Source: Syntrophomonadaceae bacterium
GTDB lineage: Bacteria; Bacillota; Syntrophomonadia; Syntrophomonadales; Syntrophomonadaceae
Assembly: GCA_012518685.1 (NCBI GenBank)
Contig: JAAYRQ010000135.1
Coordinates: forward strand, 1-38,955
Length of the DNA: 38,955 nt
Direction: 5' to 3'
Part shown: positions 24,575 through 34,080 of the stretch, piece by piece
Layout: each line of letters begins with the position of its first letter
How positions within the stretch are numbered: position 1 is the stretch's first letter
The notes under the pieces: model-generated
Seen by the model: only the letters and a program-made list of their open reading frames with translations
Databases searched by the model: none
What the model was told of the DNA's origin: nothing
Translations under genes and position numbers: made by a program

Positions 24575-25156
24575 ATGGATTTTATACAAAACTTTAGCAA
24601 CATATCTGCCATAACCTCATATATTGAAGATTTTGGACTATTAGCACCATTAATTGCCCTTTTCTTATTTGTCATACAAGCAGCTCTGCCTGTCTTTCCT
24701 TATATTATATTAGCATCAGTAGGAGGCATATTGTTTGGCTTTAAGCTAGGAGTTTTCTTAGCTTGGTTTGGAGCTTTATTAGGAGCTTCCCTGGCATACT
24801 GGTTCTGCCGCCTAACTGCATCCGATAAAATTATAAACTTCTTAAATAGGCATTTTAATTACGATGTGACCAAAGTAGATGAAGAATTAGCCTTTTTTAG
24901 CATCGTTATTGCCCGCATAATTCCTGTAGTACCAACACCATTAATCAATGCTGTCGCTGCTTTTGGCGGAGTAGGCTTTCCGACCTTCTTCGTTTCCTCG
25001 GCTATCGGGAAAATACCGTCGGCAGTCTTATACACAGGTCTAGGAATCTGCTTATTCAACCCCGAAGATATTAAATTAACCCTCGTAATTATAGGTCTTA
25101 TCATAGCCTTAGTAGTAGGGGGACGCTATTTTGCGAAAGGTAGGATAAAAATATAA
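24575..25156 (+). CDS. VTT-domain (TVP38/TMEM64, DedA-like) membrane protein
   Basis: 193 residues, about five membrane segments. The VTT motif is visible: FPYIILASVGGILFGFKLGVFLAWFGALLGASLAYWFCR, summarised as G-x-(L/I)-F-G then G(A)xxGA, followed by RIIPVVPTPLINAVAA and the amphipathic re-entrant loop. Such proteins are lipid scramblase-like or envelope-homeostasis factors. GAAGGAG precedes the ATG. It is a lone rightward gene, opposed to its neighbours, and ends in a strong terminator. Confidence 0.88.
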   Translation: MDFIQNFSNISAITSYIEDFGLLAPLIALFLFVIQAALPVFPYIILASVGGILFGFKLGVFLAWFGALLGASLAYWFCRLTASDKIINFLNRHFNYDVTKVDEELAFFSIVIARIIPVVPTPLINAVAAFGGVGFPTFFVSSAIGKIPSAVLYTGLGICLFNPEDIKLTLVIIGLIIALVVGGRYFAKGRIKI

Positions 25157-25196
25157 ACTCGCTCTTAAATAAATTAAAAGCGAGTCGAATTTTTTC
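25157..25196 (+). terminator. Terminator of the VTT protein gene
   Basis: Immediately after the stop codon ACTCGCT pairs with AGCGAGT, with further inner pairs after one mismatch, followed by a six-T run. It lies back to back with the 3' end of tRNA-Sec. Confidence 0.85.
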
Positions 25197-25201
25197 TTTA
25201 T

Positions 25202-25299
25202 TGGCGGAGGCGTGTGCGAATCGAACACACCAACGACAGGATCACTGCCGCACGGCTGGATTTGAAGTCCAGGCGGCCCACCAGGACCGATCCGCCTCC
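25202..25299 (-). tRNA. selC: tRNA-Sec (anticodon UCA)
   Basis: 98 bases including encoded CCA. The anticodon loop CTTCAAA sits on the stem CTGGA/TCCAG, giving UCA, which reads UGA. The D stem is six base pairs (CGGTCC/GGGCCG), as in other Sec tRNAs. A long variable arm is present. The acceptor GGAGGCG pairs with CGCCTCC; the eighth pair, normally part of the extended acceptor, is G-A here. It supplies Sec for selD in this window. Confidence 0.95.
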
Positions 25300-25371
25300 C
25301 TAAAGTATTTCCCACAAAATTATATCTTGCCCCAGCTTAAATGTCAATTTAACTAAGGTTTCCAACTATTC

Positions 25372-26031
25372 CTAGTCTTCGTAATCCCTAGCTATAACTG
25401 ATTCAATATAATAGCCTCTTTCCTTTAATTCCTCTACTAGATCTTCGTATTCTAAGTCTTCTATTCTGATAATTACTTTATGCCCATCCATTTTCTTATC
25501 ATAATATACGACCGTATTTAGAATATTCATATCCTTTTTAGCTATCAACCCTGTAATATCTGCTAATACTCCTGGTTTATCTGGGGCATATAAGTCTATT
25601 CTGGTATGGGGTTTATATACTCCTAAGATTTCTATTAAGGATTCAAATAAGTCCGTTTCTGTAATAATACCTACTAGTTGCCCATCTTCTACTACTGGCA
25701 AGCCACTAATAGTATGGGTTCGCATCATCTTAGCTGCGGTTTCGATATAAGCATCTGGGGAAACCGTAATTAATTTTAAGTTTTTCGGTAATATATCTTT
25801 AAGCTTGGTCTTAGCTAATAAGTAATTAAGCTCATGAATACTTAATGAGGTCGCAGATGAAGGTGAGGCTTGATTTAAGTCAGTTAAGGTGATTATGCTC
25901 ACTGGCTTACCCTTATCCAATACTGGCAACCTTCTTATATCGTTTTCCTTCATTAATCTGAATGCTTCGTTAATACTAGTATCCATACTTACTGTAATAA
26001 CATTTTTGGTCATCCGTTCTTTAACCTTCAC
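25372..26031 (-). CDS. CBS-pair and ACT-domain protein (AcuB-like)
   Basis: 219 residues: two CBS motifs (about 5-60 and 78-135: RLPVLDKGKPVSIITLTDL and GLPVVEDGQLVGIITETDLF) followed by an ACT-type domain (about 143-205: RIDLYAPDKPGVLADITGLIAKKDMNI). The layout is that of AcuB-like sensors that bind adenosyl ligands and perhaps an amino acid. A GTG start follows GGGGGAA. It lies 21 bases after livF, so it may be co-transcribed with the liv operon and could sense its substrate. The target is unknown. Confidence 0.88.
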   Translation of the reverse strand: MKVKERMTKNVITVSMDTSINEAFRLMKENDIRRLPVLDKGKPVSIITLTDLNQASPSSATSLSIHELNYLLAKTKLKDILPKNLKLITVSPDAYIETAAKMMRTHTISGLPVVEDGQLVGIITETDLFESLIEILGVYKPHTRIDLYAPDKPGVLADITGLIAKKDMNILNTVVYYDKKMDGHKVIIRIEDLEYEDLVEELKERGYYIESVIARDYED

Positions 26032-26052
26032 AAATAATTCCCCCTATCTATA

Positions 26053-26757
26053 TTACCCACCTAAATAAGCCTTTTTAACAGCTTCACTATGCATTAATTC
26101 TTGGGCACTACCTTCTAATACTATTTTACCAGTTTCAAGGACATAGGCCTTATCCGCAATCGAAAGTGCCATATGAGCATTTTGTTCTACCAAAAGTATG
26201 GTAGTACCTTTTTCATTAATATCCTTAATAATCGCAAAAATCTCTTTGACTAGTAATGGTGCCAATCCCATAGAGGGTTCATCCATTAAGAGCAACTCTG
26301 GTCTAGCCATTAATGCCCTACCTATAGCTAACATTTGTTGTTCCCCACCAGATAAGGTACCAGCTAACTGTTTCCGCCTTTCTTTTAAACGGGGGAATCT
26401 AGTAAATATATTTTCTAAATCACTTTGCTTTTCTTTTTTATCAGTTCTCAGATAAGCACCCATTTCTAAGTTTTCCAGAACAGACATAGTAGAAAAAACC
26501 CGTCTGCCTTCGGGTACTTGTGATATCCCTAAGCCCACTATTTTTTCTGGAGGTATTTTTACCAAGTCTTTACCCTTAAAGATTATATTCCCGTTTTTAG
26601 GTCTTAATAAGCCTGAAATAGTTTTAAGTGTAGTGGTTTTTCCTGCCCCATTAGCACCAATTAAAGTTACGATATTACCTAGTTCAACATCTAAAGATAA
26701 GCCTTTTAAAGCGTGTATAGCTCCATAATAAACATCAACATTATTAACTTTAAGCAC
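26053..26757 (-). CDS. livF: Branched-chain amino acid ABC transporter ATPase LivF
   Basis: 234 residues, one of two nucleotide-binding subunits of the HAAT importer. Walker A is GANGAGKTT, signature LSGGEQQML, Walker B LLLMDEPSMGLAP. A GTG start overlaps the last base of livG's TAG stop (26757), so translation is coupled; GAGGAGG lies just upstream. Confidence 0.95.
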   Translation of the reverse strand: MLKVNNVDVYYGAIHALKGLSLDVELGNIVTLIGANGAGKTTTLKTISGLLRPKNGNIIFKGKDLVKIPPEKIVGLGISQVPEGRRVFSTMSVLENLEMGAYLRTDKKEKQSDLENIFTRFPRLKERRKQLAGTLSGGEQQMLAIGRALMARPELLLMDEPSMGLAPLLVKEIFAIIKDINEKGTTILLVEQNAHMALSIADKAYVLETGKIVLEGSAQELMHSEAVKKAYLGG

Positions 26758-27524
26758 TATCCTACCTCCTCACCTAGATAAGCTTCGATAACCTTCTTAT
26801 TACCCCTTATTTCTTCAGGTTTTCCCTCCGCTATAAGTTGGCCATAGTCAAGAACATAAATCCTTTCACAGACACCCATTACTAATGACATATCGTGTTC
26901 AATTAAAAGTATGGTAAGATTAAATTCCTCTTTCAACCTTTTAATTAACTTCATTAAATCTTGGGTTTCATTAGGATTCATACCCGCCGCTGGTTCATCT
27001 AAAATTAGCAGGGTAGGATGAGTGGCTAAGGCTCTAGCCACCTCAAGTCTTCTTTGTTCACCATAAGGCAAATTCGAGGCAATTTCATCTTTTTTATCCT
27101 TTAAATTAAAAATATCCAAAAGTTCTATGGCCTTATTTTCAAGGGCTTTTTCACCCTTAAAATAGCTGGGCAACCTCAAGACCGTTGCTAACATACTATA
27201 TGGTACATCCTTGTGTAAGGCTATTTTCACATTATCTAATACCGTAAGATCATTAAATAACCTGATATTTTGGAAGGTTCTAGCTATACCCTTTTTACAA
27301 ACTGTGTAAGGTGGTAAACCTTGAATTTCTTCACCCTTAAAGATTATATCCCCTTCATCTGGCTTATAGACACCTGTTATAAGGTTAAACATAGTAGTTT
27401 TACCTGCCCCATTAGGACCTATCAAGGCGATTAGTTCATTTTCTTTAATTTTTATACTAACATCTAAAACCGCACTTAAGCCGCCAAAAGCTTTATTTAA
27501 TTTGTTAATTTCTAATAGACTCAC
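26757..27524 (-). CDS. livG: Branched-chain amino acid ABC transporter ATPase LivG
   Basis: 255 residues, the second ATPase subunit. Walker A is GPNGAGKTT, Walker B LLILDEPAAGMNP. The LSGG-like signature is the LivG variant PYGEQRRLEVARAL. The GTG start shares four bases with livM's stop (GTGA at 27521-27524). Confidence 0.95.
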   Translation of the reverse strand: MSLLEINKLNKAFGGLSAVLDVSIKIKENELIALIGPNGAGKTTMFNLITGVYKPDEGDIIFKGEEIQGLPPYTVCKKGIARTFQNIRLFNDLTVLDNVKIALHKDVPYSMLATVLRLPSYFKGEKALENKAIELLDIFNLKDKKDEIASNLPYGEQRRLEVARALATHPTLLILDEPAAGMNPNETQDLMKLIKRLKEEFNLTILLIEHDMSLVMGVCERIYVLDYGQLIAEGKPEEIRGNKKVIEAYLGEEVG

Positions 27525-28474
27525 CTTTTTTCACCCCAAATCTTGCCGAAACTCCGTATGGTTAATTCCTTATTCCCCATTAAGCCTTGGGGCCGGTAAA
27601 TCATAACTAATATTAATATTAAAGCATAAATAATCATTCTAACCGCTGGAAATGCCTGTAAGGCTGCGGTTAATACGGTTATAAATATGGCTGCTATAAT
27701 GGCACCTGTTGTACTACCTAAGCCTCCTAAGACTACCATAACTAAAATATCAAATGATTTTAAGAAGTTAAAAGTCTCGGGTTTAATGATATAAAAATAA
27801 TGACCATATAAGCCCCCAGCTAACCCTGCAAATAAGGCTCCGATTACAAAAGCTAAAACCTTATAGTTAGTAGTATTAACCCCCATAACCTCAGCTGCTA
27901 TTTCATCTTCTCTAACCGAAATAATTGCCCTACCATAGCTAGAATTAATAATATTTTGAATAATAATAACAGTTAAAATTACCGAACCAAAAAGCCAAGC
28001 CCAATTAGTCTGTTTCGCTATGCCAGATATGCCTGCAGGGCCTCCGACATAGTCAATATTTTGCAAAAGAACCCGAATAATTTCTCCAAATCCTAAAGTT
28101 GCAATAGCCAAATAGTCGCCTTTTAACCTTAAAGTAGGCACCCCGATAATAAAACCAGCAATTGCAGCTCCTAAGCAACCACCTATTAAGCCAATAATAA
28201 GGGGCAATTCAAAATAATTAGTAATTACCACTGAAACATAAGCACCTATAGCCATAAAGCCAGCATGACCTAAAGATAGCTGTCCTGTAAAACCATTAAT
28301 AAGGTTAAGGCTAACAGCGAGTATAATATTAATACACATAGAAGTTAGAGTTATTTCATAAAACCTATTTAGAATCCCTACATTTAACATATACTGTACT
28401 ATGGTAAAAATAGCCGCTAATATAATTACATTTATAATAAACTGGCTTAGCTTATTCTTTAAAATCTTTTTCAT
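27521..28474 (-). CDS. livM: Branched-chain amino acid permease LivM
   Basis: 317 residues, about eight membrane segments. LivM blocks are clear: NLINGFTGQLSLGHAGFMAIGAY, GDYLAIATLGFGEIIRVLLQN, VREDEIAAEVMGVNTTNYK and GGLGSTTGAIIAA. Pairs with LivH to form the membrane channel. It starts eight bases after livH. Confidence 0.95.
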   Translation of the reverse strand: MKKILKNKLSQFIINVIILAAIFTIVQYMLNVGILNRFYEITLTSMCINIILAVSLNLINGFTGQLSLGHAGFMAIGAYVSVVITNYFELPLIIGLIGGCLGAAIAGFIIGVPTLRLKGDYLAIATLGFGEIIRVLLQNIDYVGGPAGISGIAKQTNWAWLFGSVILTVIIIQNIINSSYGRAIISVREDEIAAEVMGVNTTNYKVLAFVIGALFAGLAGGLYGHYFYIIKPETFNFLKSFDILVMVVLGGLGSTTGAIIAAIFITVLTAALQAFPAVRMIIYALILILVMIYRPQGLMGNKELTIRSFGKIWGEKR

Positions 28475-28482
28475 CTAATCAC

Positions 28483-29373
28483 CTACACTTTTTCGCCAGT
28501 ATTTTTGCCAAATATACCAGTAGGCTTAACCAAAAGAATCAATATTAAGACCCCAAATACTACTGCATCTCGATACAAGCTATTACCATATCCACTAACT
28601 AGGGTTTCTAAAATCCCAATTAAAAAGCCACCTACCATAGCCCCAGGAACAATTCCGATGCCACCCAAAACAGCCGCTACAAAAGCCTTTAGCCCTGGCA
28701 ATATACCCATAAGCGGATTAATTGTACTATAATAAATCCCTACCATAATTCCTGCTGCTGCAGCTAGGGAAGAACCAATAGCAAAGGTAATTGAAATCGT
28801 ACGATCTACACTAATACCCATTAATACTGCGGCATCCCTATCTAGGGATACTGCTCGCATAGCTTTTCCTGTTCTAGTTTTTCTAATAATAAATTGCAAA
28901 ATAGCCATTAAAATAAGTGCTGAAACAAAAATAAAGACATCCTTATTAGAAATAGATAAACCTGCAATCAAATAATCTTTAGTTTGAAAAGCAGTTTGAG
29001 GAAAGATTCTTTGTTGGGGGGATAAGAAAAATACTGTTGTATATTGTAAGAAAAGTGAAACCCCTATCGCAGTAATCAGGGCTGCAATACGGGTCGCCCC
29101 ACGCAAGGGACGATACGCTATTTTCTCAATTATAACCCCTAAAATCGCACAAGCTATCATAGCAAATAACATAGCTACAATAATATGGCTGCCAAAAACG
29201 CTGATAGAAAAAAAACCTACATAAGCACCTACCATCATGATTTCCCCGTGGGCAAAGTTAATTAATTTTATAATTCCATAAACCATGGTATAACCCAGTG
29301 CTATAAGTGCATATATTGCCCCTAAAGATAAGCCATTTATCAATTGTTGCATAAATTCCAGCAATGTTGCCAC
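28483..29373 (-). CDS. livH: Branched-chain amino acid permease LivH
   Basis: 296 residues with about eight membrane segments. It shows the LivH pattern GLSLGAIYALIALGYTMVYGIIKLINFAHGE and the cytoplasmic EAA-like loop RAVSLDRDAAVLMGISVDR. The start is ambiguous: the GTG at 29373 sits against AAGGAA, and a TTG three codons later or an ATG seven codons later has better spacing. A hairpin separates it from livJ. Confidence 0.93.
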   Translation of the reverse strand: MATLLEFMQQLINGLSLGAIYALIALGYTMVYGIIKLINFAHGEIMMVGAYVGFFSISVFGSHIIVAMLFAMIACAILGVIIEKIAYRPLRGATRIAALITAIGVSLFLQYTTVFFLSPQQRIFPQTAFQTKDYLIAGLSISNKDVFIFVSALILMAILQFIIRKTRTGKAMRAVSLDRDAAVLMGISVDRTISITFAIGSSLAAAAGIMVGIYYSTINPLMGILPGLKAFVAAVLGGIGIVPGAMVGGFLIGILETLVSGYGNSLYRDAVVFGVLILILLVKPTGIFGKNTGEKV

Positions 29374-29390
29374 TTCCTTTTAAAAAATGC

Positions 29391-29418
29391 AAAGGAAGGG
29401 TAGCTAGTCCCTTCCTTT
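29391..29418 (-). terminator. Hairpin between livJ and livH
   Basis: A perfect ten-pair stem (AAAGGAAGGG/CCCTTCCTTT) with an eight-base loop lies 12 bases after livJ. On the minus strand it is followed by GCATTTTTT. Such hairpins often let the binding protein be made in excess over the permease. The position at the livJ-livH junction fits. Confidence 0.75.
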
Positions 29419-29429
29419 ACCTTGCTATC

Positions 29430-30617
29430 CTATGGTTGAATTCTGGTATTCATGGTTTGTTGACCATCAACAGATTCAATAATTACCACACCTTTAACAG
29501 GGTTATGTTTTTCGTCAATACTCATAGTTCCAGTAACACCTTCAAAATCCTTAACCTTTTCTAAAGCTTGTTGGATTTTTTGAGGATCAGCTTCACCAGC
29601 ATCTTTAATAGCTTGAACTAATAATAGGACTGAGTCATAACCTAAGGCTGCAAAAGCGTCTGGTTCTTTGTTATATTTCGCTACATAACTTTCTACAAAT
29701 TCTACTACTTTAGGGCTTTCATCTTCTACAGAATAGTGGTTAGTAAAATAAGTCTTATTTAAGTTAGCTGCACCAACTACATCTACTAAGTCAGGTTAAT
29801 CCCAGCCATCTGGTCCGCCTATTGGAGCAGTTATGCCTAGTTCACGAGCTTGTTTAATTAAAGGAGCAACTTCTTCATAATATCCAGGAACATAAATAAA
29901 ATCTGGGTTAGCACCTTTTATTTTCGTTAAGGTACCCCTAAAATCTCTATCGCCTTTTACAAAGCCTTCTTCAATTATTATTTTGCCACCTTTAGCAGTA
30001 AAAGTTTTTTCAAAATACTCAGCTAGGCCTTTAGCATAATCGCTAGAAGCATCTTTATAAATAGCTACATTTTTAACTTCTAAGTTATCAGCTGCAAAAT
30101 CAGCCATAATTCTACCTTGGAAAGAGTCACTATAACATACTCTAAAGATATAATCCTTAACACTACCGTCTTTTTCTAAGGTAATATTATCTGCAGTAGC
30201 AGCTGGAGCAATTAAAGGAATCTTATTTTCCATCATCATAGGAGTACTACCCGCTACATTACCACTTGTTAGAGGTCCGATTTGGGCAACTATACCTTCA
30301 TCAGCTAAGGAGGCACTAACACTCATAGCTTCATCAGGAGTAGACTTACAGTCCCTTACTACTGCTTGTAACTCTTTACCCAATACCCCACCTTCAGCAT
30401 TAATGTGTTCGATGGCTAATAAGGCACCATCTCTAGCATTAGTACCATAACTAGCTACTGCACCAGTTAATTCAGCATTGATACCTACCTTAATAGTGTC
30501 CCCACCTTTTTTCGCCCCATCACCTGCAGAGTCTCCGTCCCCCCCACAGCCTACTGCCAAGATGCTTAGCATAAACATCATCAAGACAATTAGAGGCAGC
30601 TTCTTACCAAATCTCAT
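29430..30617 (-). pseudogene. livJ: Branched-chain amino acid binding lipoprotein LivJ, interrupted by an in-frame stop
   Basis: Periplasmic-type binding protein 1 family, 395 codons, a normal length. ATG at 30617 follows AAGGAGG. The signal is a lipoprotein one: LPLIVLMMFMLSILAVGC, with the cysteine after LAVG. The ligand-binding core follows (KVGINAELTGAVASYGTNARDGALLAIEHINAEGG). A TAA at 29796-29798, after ...GGPDGWD, is followed in the same frame by PDLVDVVGAANLNKTYFT...TRIQP to 29430. The stop removes the last third of the protein. It could be a single substitution, for instance TCA to TAA, or a base-call error; livH, M, G and F are intact. Confidence 0.9.
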
Positions 30618-30727
30618 AAACATCCTCCTTAAAATTATTTTTATTTCCTCACGCCATATTTCGACATGAAACATAATTACTAAAGTTCTCTATCGAAGCT
30701 AAATCATCCTGCTAAAAAGCTAAAAAT

Positions 30728-32626
30728 TTATAGCTTAATCCGCACATCTCCTACCCTTCTCGTAAAGCGTATTTTATCATAATATTCTAGCCAAGGTAGG
30801 GCATATTTACGAGAAGTATTAAACAAATCCCTAGTAGTGCCTAAGGTTAATTCCTTTTCTTGAGCAAAATATTCATTTAACAGATCCTTACCTTTTTCAA
30901 CAGCACTGTTAGCACATATTATATCGGGACTAAGCCTAATCAGCCTTTCTTGCCCTAATAAGTAATTAATAATTTCCATAAATTCATCTTCACTAACCTT
31001 TAAGCCACCCTTTACATCTGTAAGGGCAGGTGGTGAGAAAAGATTATCTTCAAAAAGCACCATAATTTTAGCTATTATTTCCGCTTCTTGCTGATTAGGT
31101 AGAGGCTCATGACTAGCTAATTTAAGCATATTATTTTGACTAGTTAAGATTTGTTGACCTTCTAAAAAACTCAAAACTAAGTTAAAAGACTTACTATTAA
31201 TAGTGTTAAAATGCCTACTACGCATATCCTCTTTAGGATAACCTAACCTTAAAGGAAAGCGTTTATGGAAGTCACTAATATTATCGGTAATAACAGTAGT
31301 GATTAAATCCAGAGCAAAACTACTAATATACTCGCCTTTTCGCAAGTCAATAATGCTATCCTCCGCCAATAATAGATTAAGACCTTCTTCTATTAATTCC
31401 ACAGTATTGCCCGTTCTTTTAGCCAGCTCATCCTTAGAAAAAATAAGATAGGGATTAGATTCCATCTCTTGCAAAATTACCTCTTCTAAAGAGCCTTCTT
31501 CCTTCATGGCTAATTGTTCTAAGACATCCTCTTTAAATCTTTTTTGTTTAGGTGCATTAGAATCAATGATAACCCCTCCCCCAATAGTTGTCACTGGAGA
31601 ATAGTACCGTATGACAAAAGGATCGCCTTTATAACATACGACAGGTTTTTCCATAACTATCTGGGCATAGGCTTCCTCTCCACCCCTTAATTCATCACGA
31701 TCTAACAAAACCACCCGACCTAATACTTCATCAGTACCTAAATGAAATCTAATTCTACTCCAGTTACTAATAACCCTTTTTGTAGATTTAATTAAATGAA
31801 GTTTCGTATCTACACGATAAGTAGCTTGTAAAAAGTTGGGACTAGTTAACCAATAGCCCCGATTAATATCTGCCACCTCTATGCCTTGTAAATTAACCGC
31901 CACCCTGTTGCCAGCATAAGCAGTAGGCACTTTTTCATTATGTACTTGTAAGGTTCTGATTCTAACTAGCCTGTCTGCAGGCATTATCTGGATTGTATCA
32001 CCCACATTAAGCTGTCCCGACCATAAGGTCCCTGTTACAACCGTACCAAAACCCGAGATAGTAAAAACCCTGTCAATAGGCAGTCTAGCTTGCCCTATGA
32101 GGGGTTTTTCTTCTATGTCTTGAGTTAGTTCTTCAATGACATCTAATAATTCTGGAATTCCCTCTTTATTTAAAGCTGAAACACTAACAATAGGAGCCTC
32201 TCTTAAAATAGTGTCAGCCAAATATTCCTTTACTTCTTCCTCCACTAAAAAAAGCCATTCCTCATCAACCAAGTCCTTTTTAGTAATAACTACAATACCC
32301 TTACTTATACCCAATAACTCTATTATATCTAAATGTTCTTTAGTTTGGGGCATAATACTTTCATCAGCGGCTATAGTAAGCAAAACAATATCAATGCCAA
32401 AAGCTCCAGCTAACATATGCTTAATAAATCTTTCGTGTCCAGGCATATCAACAATAGCCGCCTTTTGGCCATTAGGTAAGGCAAAAGGGGCAAAACCTAA
32501 TTCTATAGAAATCCCCCGTGCTTGTTCTTCTTTTAAGCGGTCCGTTTCAATACCTGTTAAGGCTTTAACTAAAGTAGTTTTACCGTGGTCAATATGTCCA
32601 GCCGTACCGATTACAATTCTTTTCAT
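30728..32626 (-). CDS. selB: Selenocysteine-specific elongation factor SelB
   Basis: Delivers Sec-tRNA-Sec to ribosomes at SECIS-marked UGA codons. 632 residues: an EF-Tu-like GTPase domain with G1 GHIDHGKTTL (10-19), G3 DMPGHE and G4 TKKD; two beta-barrel domains; then several C-terminal winged helices that bind the SECIS hairpin. AAGGAG precedes the ATG. It follows selA by 19 bases in an evident operon. The hairpin in selD should be one of its targets. Confidence 0.96.
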   Translation of the reverse strand: MKRIVIGTAGHIDHGKTTLVKALTGIETDRLKEEQARGISIELGFAPFALPNGQKAAIVDMPGHERFIKHMLAGAFGIDIVLLTIAADESIMPQTKEHLDIIELLGISKGIVVITKKDLVDEEWLFLVEEEVKEYLADTILREAPIVSVSALNKEGIPELLDVIEELTQDIEEKPLIGQARLPIDRVFTISGFGTVVTGTLWSGQLNVGDTIQIMPADRLVRIRTLQVHNEKVPTAYAGNRVAVNLQGIEVADINRGYWLTSPNFLQATYRVDTKLHLIKSTKRVISNWSRIRFHLGTDEVLGRVVLLDRDELRGGEEAYAQIVMEKPVVCYKGDPFVIRYYSPVTTIGGGVIIDSNAPKQKRFKEDVLEQLAMKEEGSLEEVILQEMESNPYLIFSKDELAKRTGNTVELIEEGLNLLLAEDSIIDLRKGEYISSFALDLITTVITDNISDFHKRFPLRLGYPKEDMRSRHFNTINSKSFNLVLSFLEGQQILTSQNNMLKLASHEPLPNQQEAEIIAKIMVLFEDNLFSPPALTDVKGGLKVSEDEFMEIINYLLGQERLIRLSPDIICANSAVEKGKDLLNEYFAQEKELTLGTTRDLFNTSRKYALPWLEYYDKIRFTRRVGDVRIKL

Positions 32627-32645
32627 ATAATATATAACTCCTTTT

Positions 32646-34046
32646 TTAGGTTAAAACATTTTTAATTAAGTCGGGAATCAGACTAATATCTTCATCTAAG
32701 ATAGTCCTCATACTAATTATCAACCTATCGGCTTGTACCCGCCCCACTAGTGCAGGTTTATTAAGTCTTAATTTTTTCAACAAACCATCAATATGTATAT
32801 CAGTAAACTGAATCTCTACCCCCACCCCTGATATTTGTTGACCAGGATAAGAACCGCCACCTATCATATCTTCTAATTCTATAACTTTTATAGCCTTAAT
32901 AGCTTTATTATCAGCTAAAGATTCTTCTAAAAGTTGCCTTAGAGTATTAGCCTTGTTTAATAAAACATTAAAACCAACACTAAGCATAGCAATCGTAGGG
33001 ATATTCTCTATAGGCTTACCAGCCAAATACTCTATTAAAGTCCCTTCTAAGGCAGCAATAGTTAGCTTATCAACCCTAAGTGCCCTGGTAAGCTGGTTTT
33101 TTTTCATCTCTTCCACATATTTCTTCTTCCCCACAATAATCCCCGCTTGTGGTCCACCTAAAAGCTTATCCCCACTAAAGGTTAAAATATCCACACCCGA
33201 AGCCACACAGGATCTTACCAGTGGTTCATCTGCTAAGCCAAAGCCGCTTAAATCATATAATACCCCACTACCCAAGTCGTGCATTACGGGGAGATTTTGA
33301 GCTTGTCCCAGCCTTACTAAATCGGCTATAGCTACTTCTTCAGTAAAACCCACAATTTTATAATTAGAAGTATGGGCGGCAAAGAGTAAGCTAGTATCCT
33401 CAGTGATAGCAGACTTATAATCACTTAAATAGGTTTTATTAGTAGTGCCAACCTCAACTAAGTTCGCCCCACTTAACTTCATAACTTCTGGAATTCTAAA
33501 AGCTCCTCCTATTTCTACCAGTTGCCCCCTAGAAACTATGACCTCCCTGCCATTAGCCATAGTATTAAGCCCTAATAAAACTGCTGCCGCATTATTATTC
33601 ACCACTAAGGCAGCTTCTGCCCCTGTCAATTCTACTAACAATTCTTCAATATGGCTATAACGAGAACCCCTCTCACCCTTAACCAAGTCGAATTCCAGAT
33701 TATTGTAACTAGTAGCCATTCTAACTAAATAATCTAGGGCATTTCTACTGAGCAGAGAGCGTCCCAGGTTCGTATGTAGGACTACCCCAGTTCCGTTAAT
33801 TACTTTATGTAGGCTACCAGCTGTTTTTACCGTTATTATTTCATTAACAGATTCTAATATTAGATTAGTTATATCAGTTCTACTATAGGTCTTATCTTGG
33901 TTTAATAGTAATATTTGCCGTACTTCATTAATAGCTTGCCTAACTGTGCTAACCATAAACTCCCGATTGTAAGTAAGGACCTGTTCTTGTATTAATTCTA
34001 TATTAAGTAATTCATCTACGGAAGGTATATTTTTAAGACTAGTCAT
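32646..34046 (-). CDS. selA: L-seryl-tRNA(Sec) selenium transferase SelA
   Basis: PLP enzyme that converts Ser-tRNA-Sec to Sec-tRNA-Sec using selenophosphate. 466 residues, normal length; the PLP lysine is Lys294 in FSGDKLLGGPQAG. RGQLVEIGGAFRIPEVM and HTNLGRSLLS are typical. AGGAGG lies five bases before the ATG. Its start is 34 bases after a YkvI-like transporter gene, which may be co-transcribed. Confidence 0.96.
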   Translation of the reverse strand: MTSLKNIPSVDELLNIELIQEQVLTYNREFMVSTVRQAINEVRQILLLNQDKTYSRTDITNLILESVNEIITVKTAGSLHKVINGTGVVLHTNLGRSLLSRNALDYLVRMATSYNNLEFDLVKGERGSRYSHIEELLVELTGAEAALVVNNNAAAVLLGLNTMANGREVIVSRGQLVEIGGAFRIPEVMKLSGANLVEVGTTNKTYLSDYKSAITEDTSLLFAAHTSNYKIVGFTEEVAIADLVRLGQAQNLPVMHDLGSGVLYDLSGFGLADEPLVRSCVASGVDILTFSGDKLLGGPQAGIIVGKKKYVEEMKKNQLTRALRVDKLTIAALEGTLIEYLAGKPIENIPTIAMLSVGFNVLLNKANTLRQLLEESLADNKAIKAIKVIELEDMIGGGSYPGQQISGVGVEIQFTDIHIDGLLKKLRLNKPALVGRVQADRLIISMRTILDEDISLIPDLIKNVLT

Positions 34047-34080
34047 ACTTTCCTCCTATATTAAAAATAAAAATCCATTA

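Noticed and set aside
29796-29798. Reassigned stop codon in livJ
   Set aside because: The codon is TAA, not TGA, and TAA ends other genes in the window, so Sec or codon reassignment does not explain it.
32136-32630. A 164-codon plus-strand open frame
   Set aside because: Antisense to selB; no motif or ribosome site.
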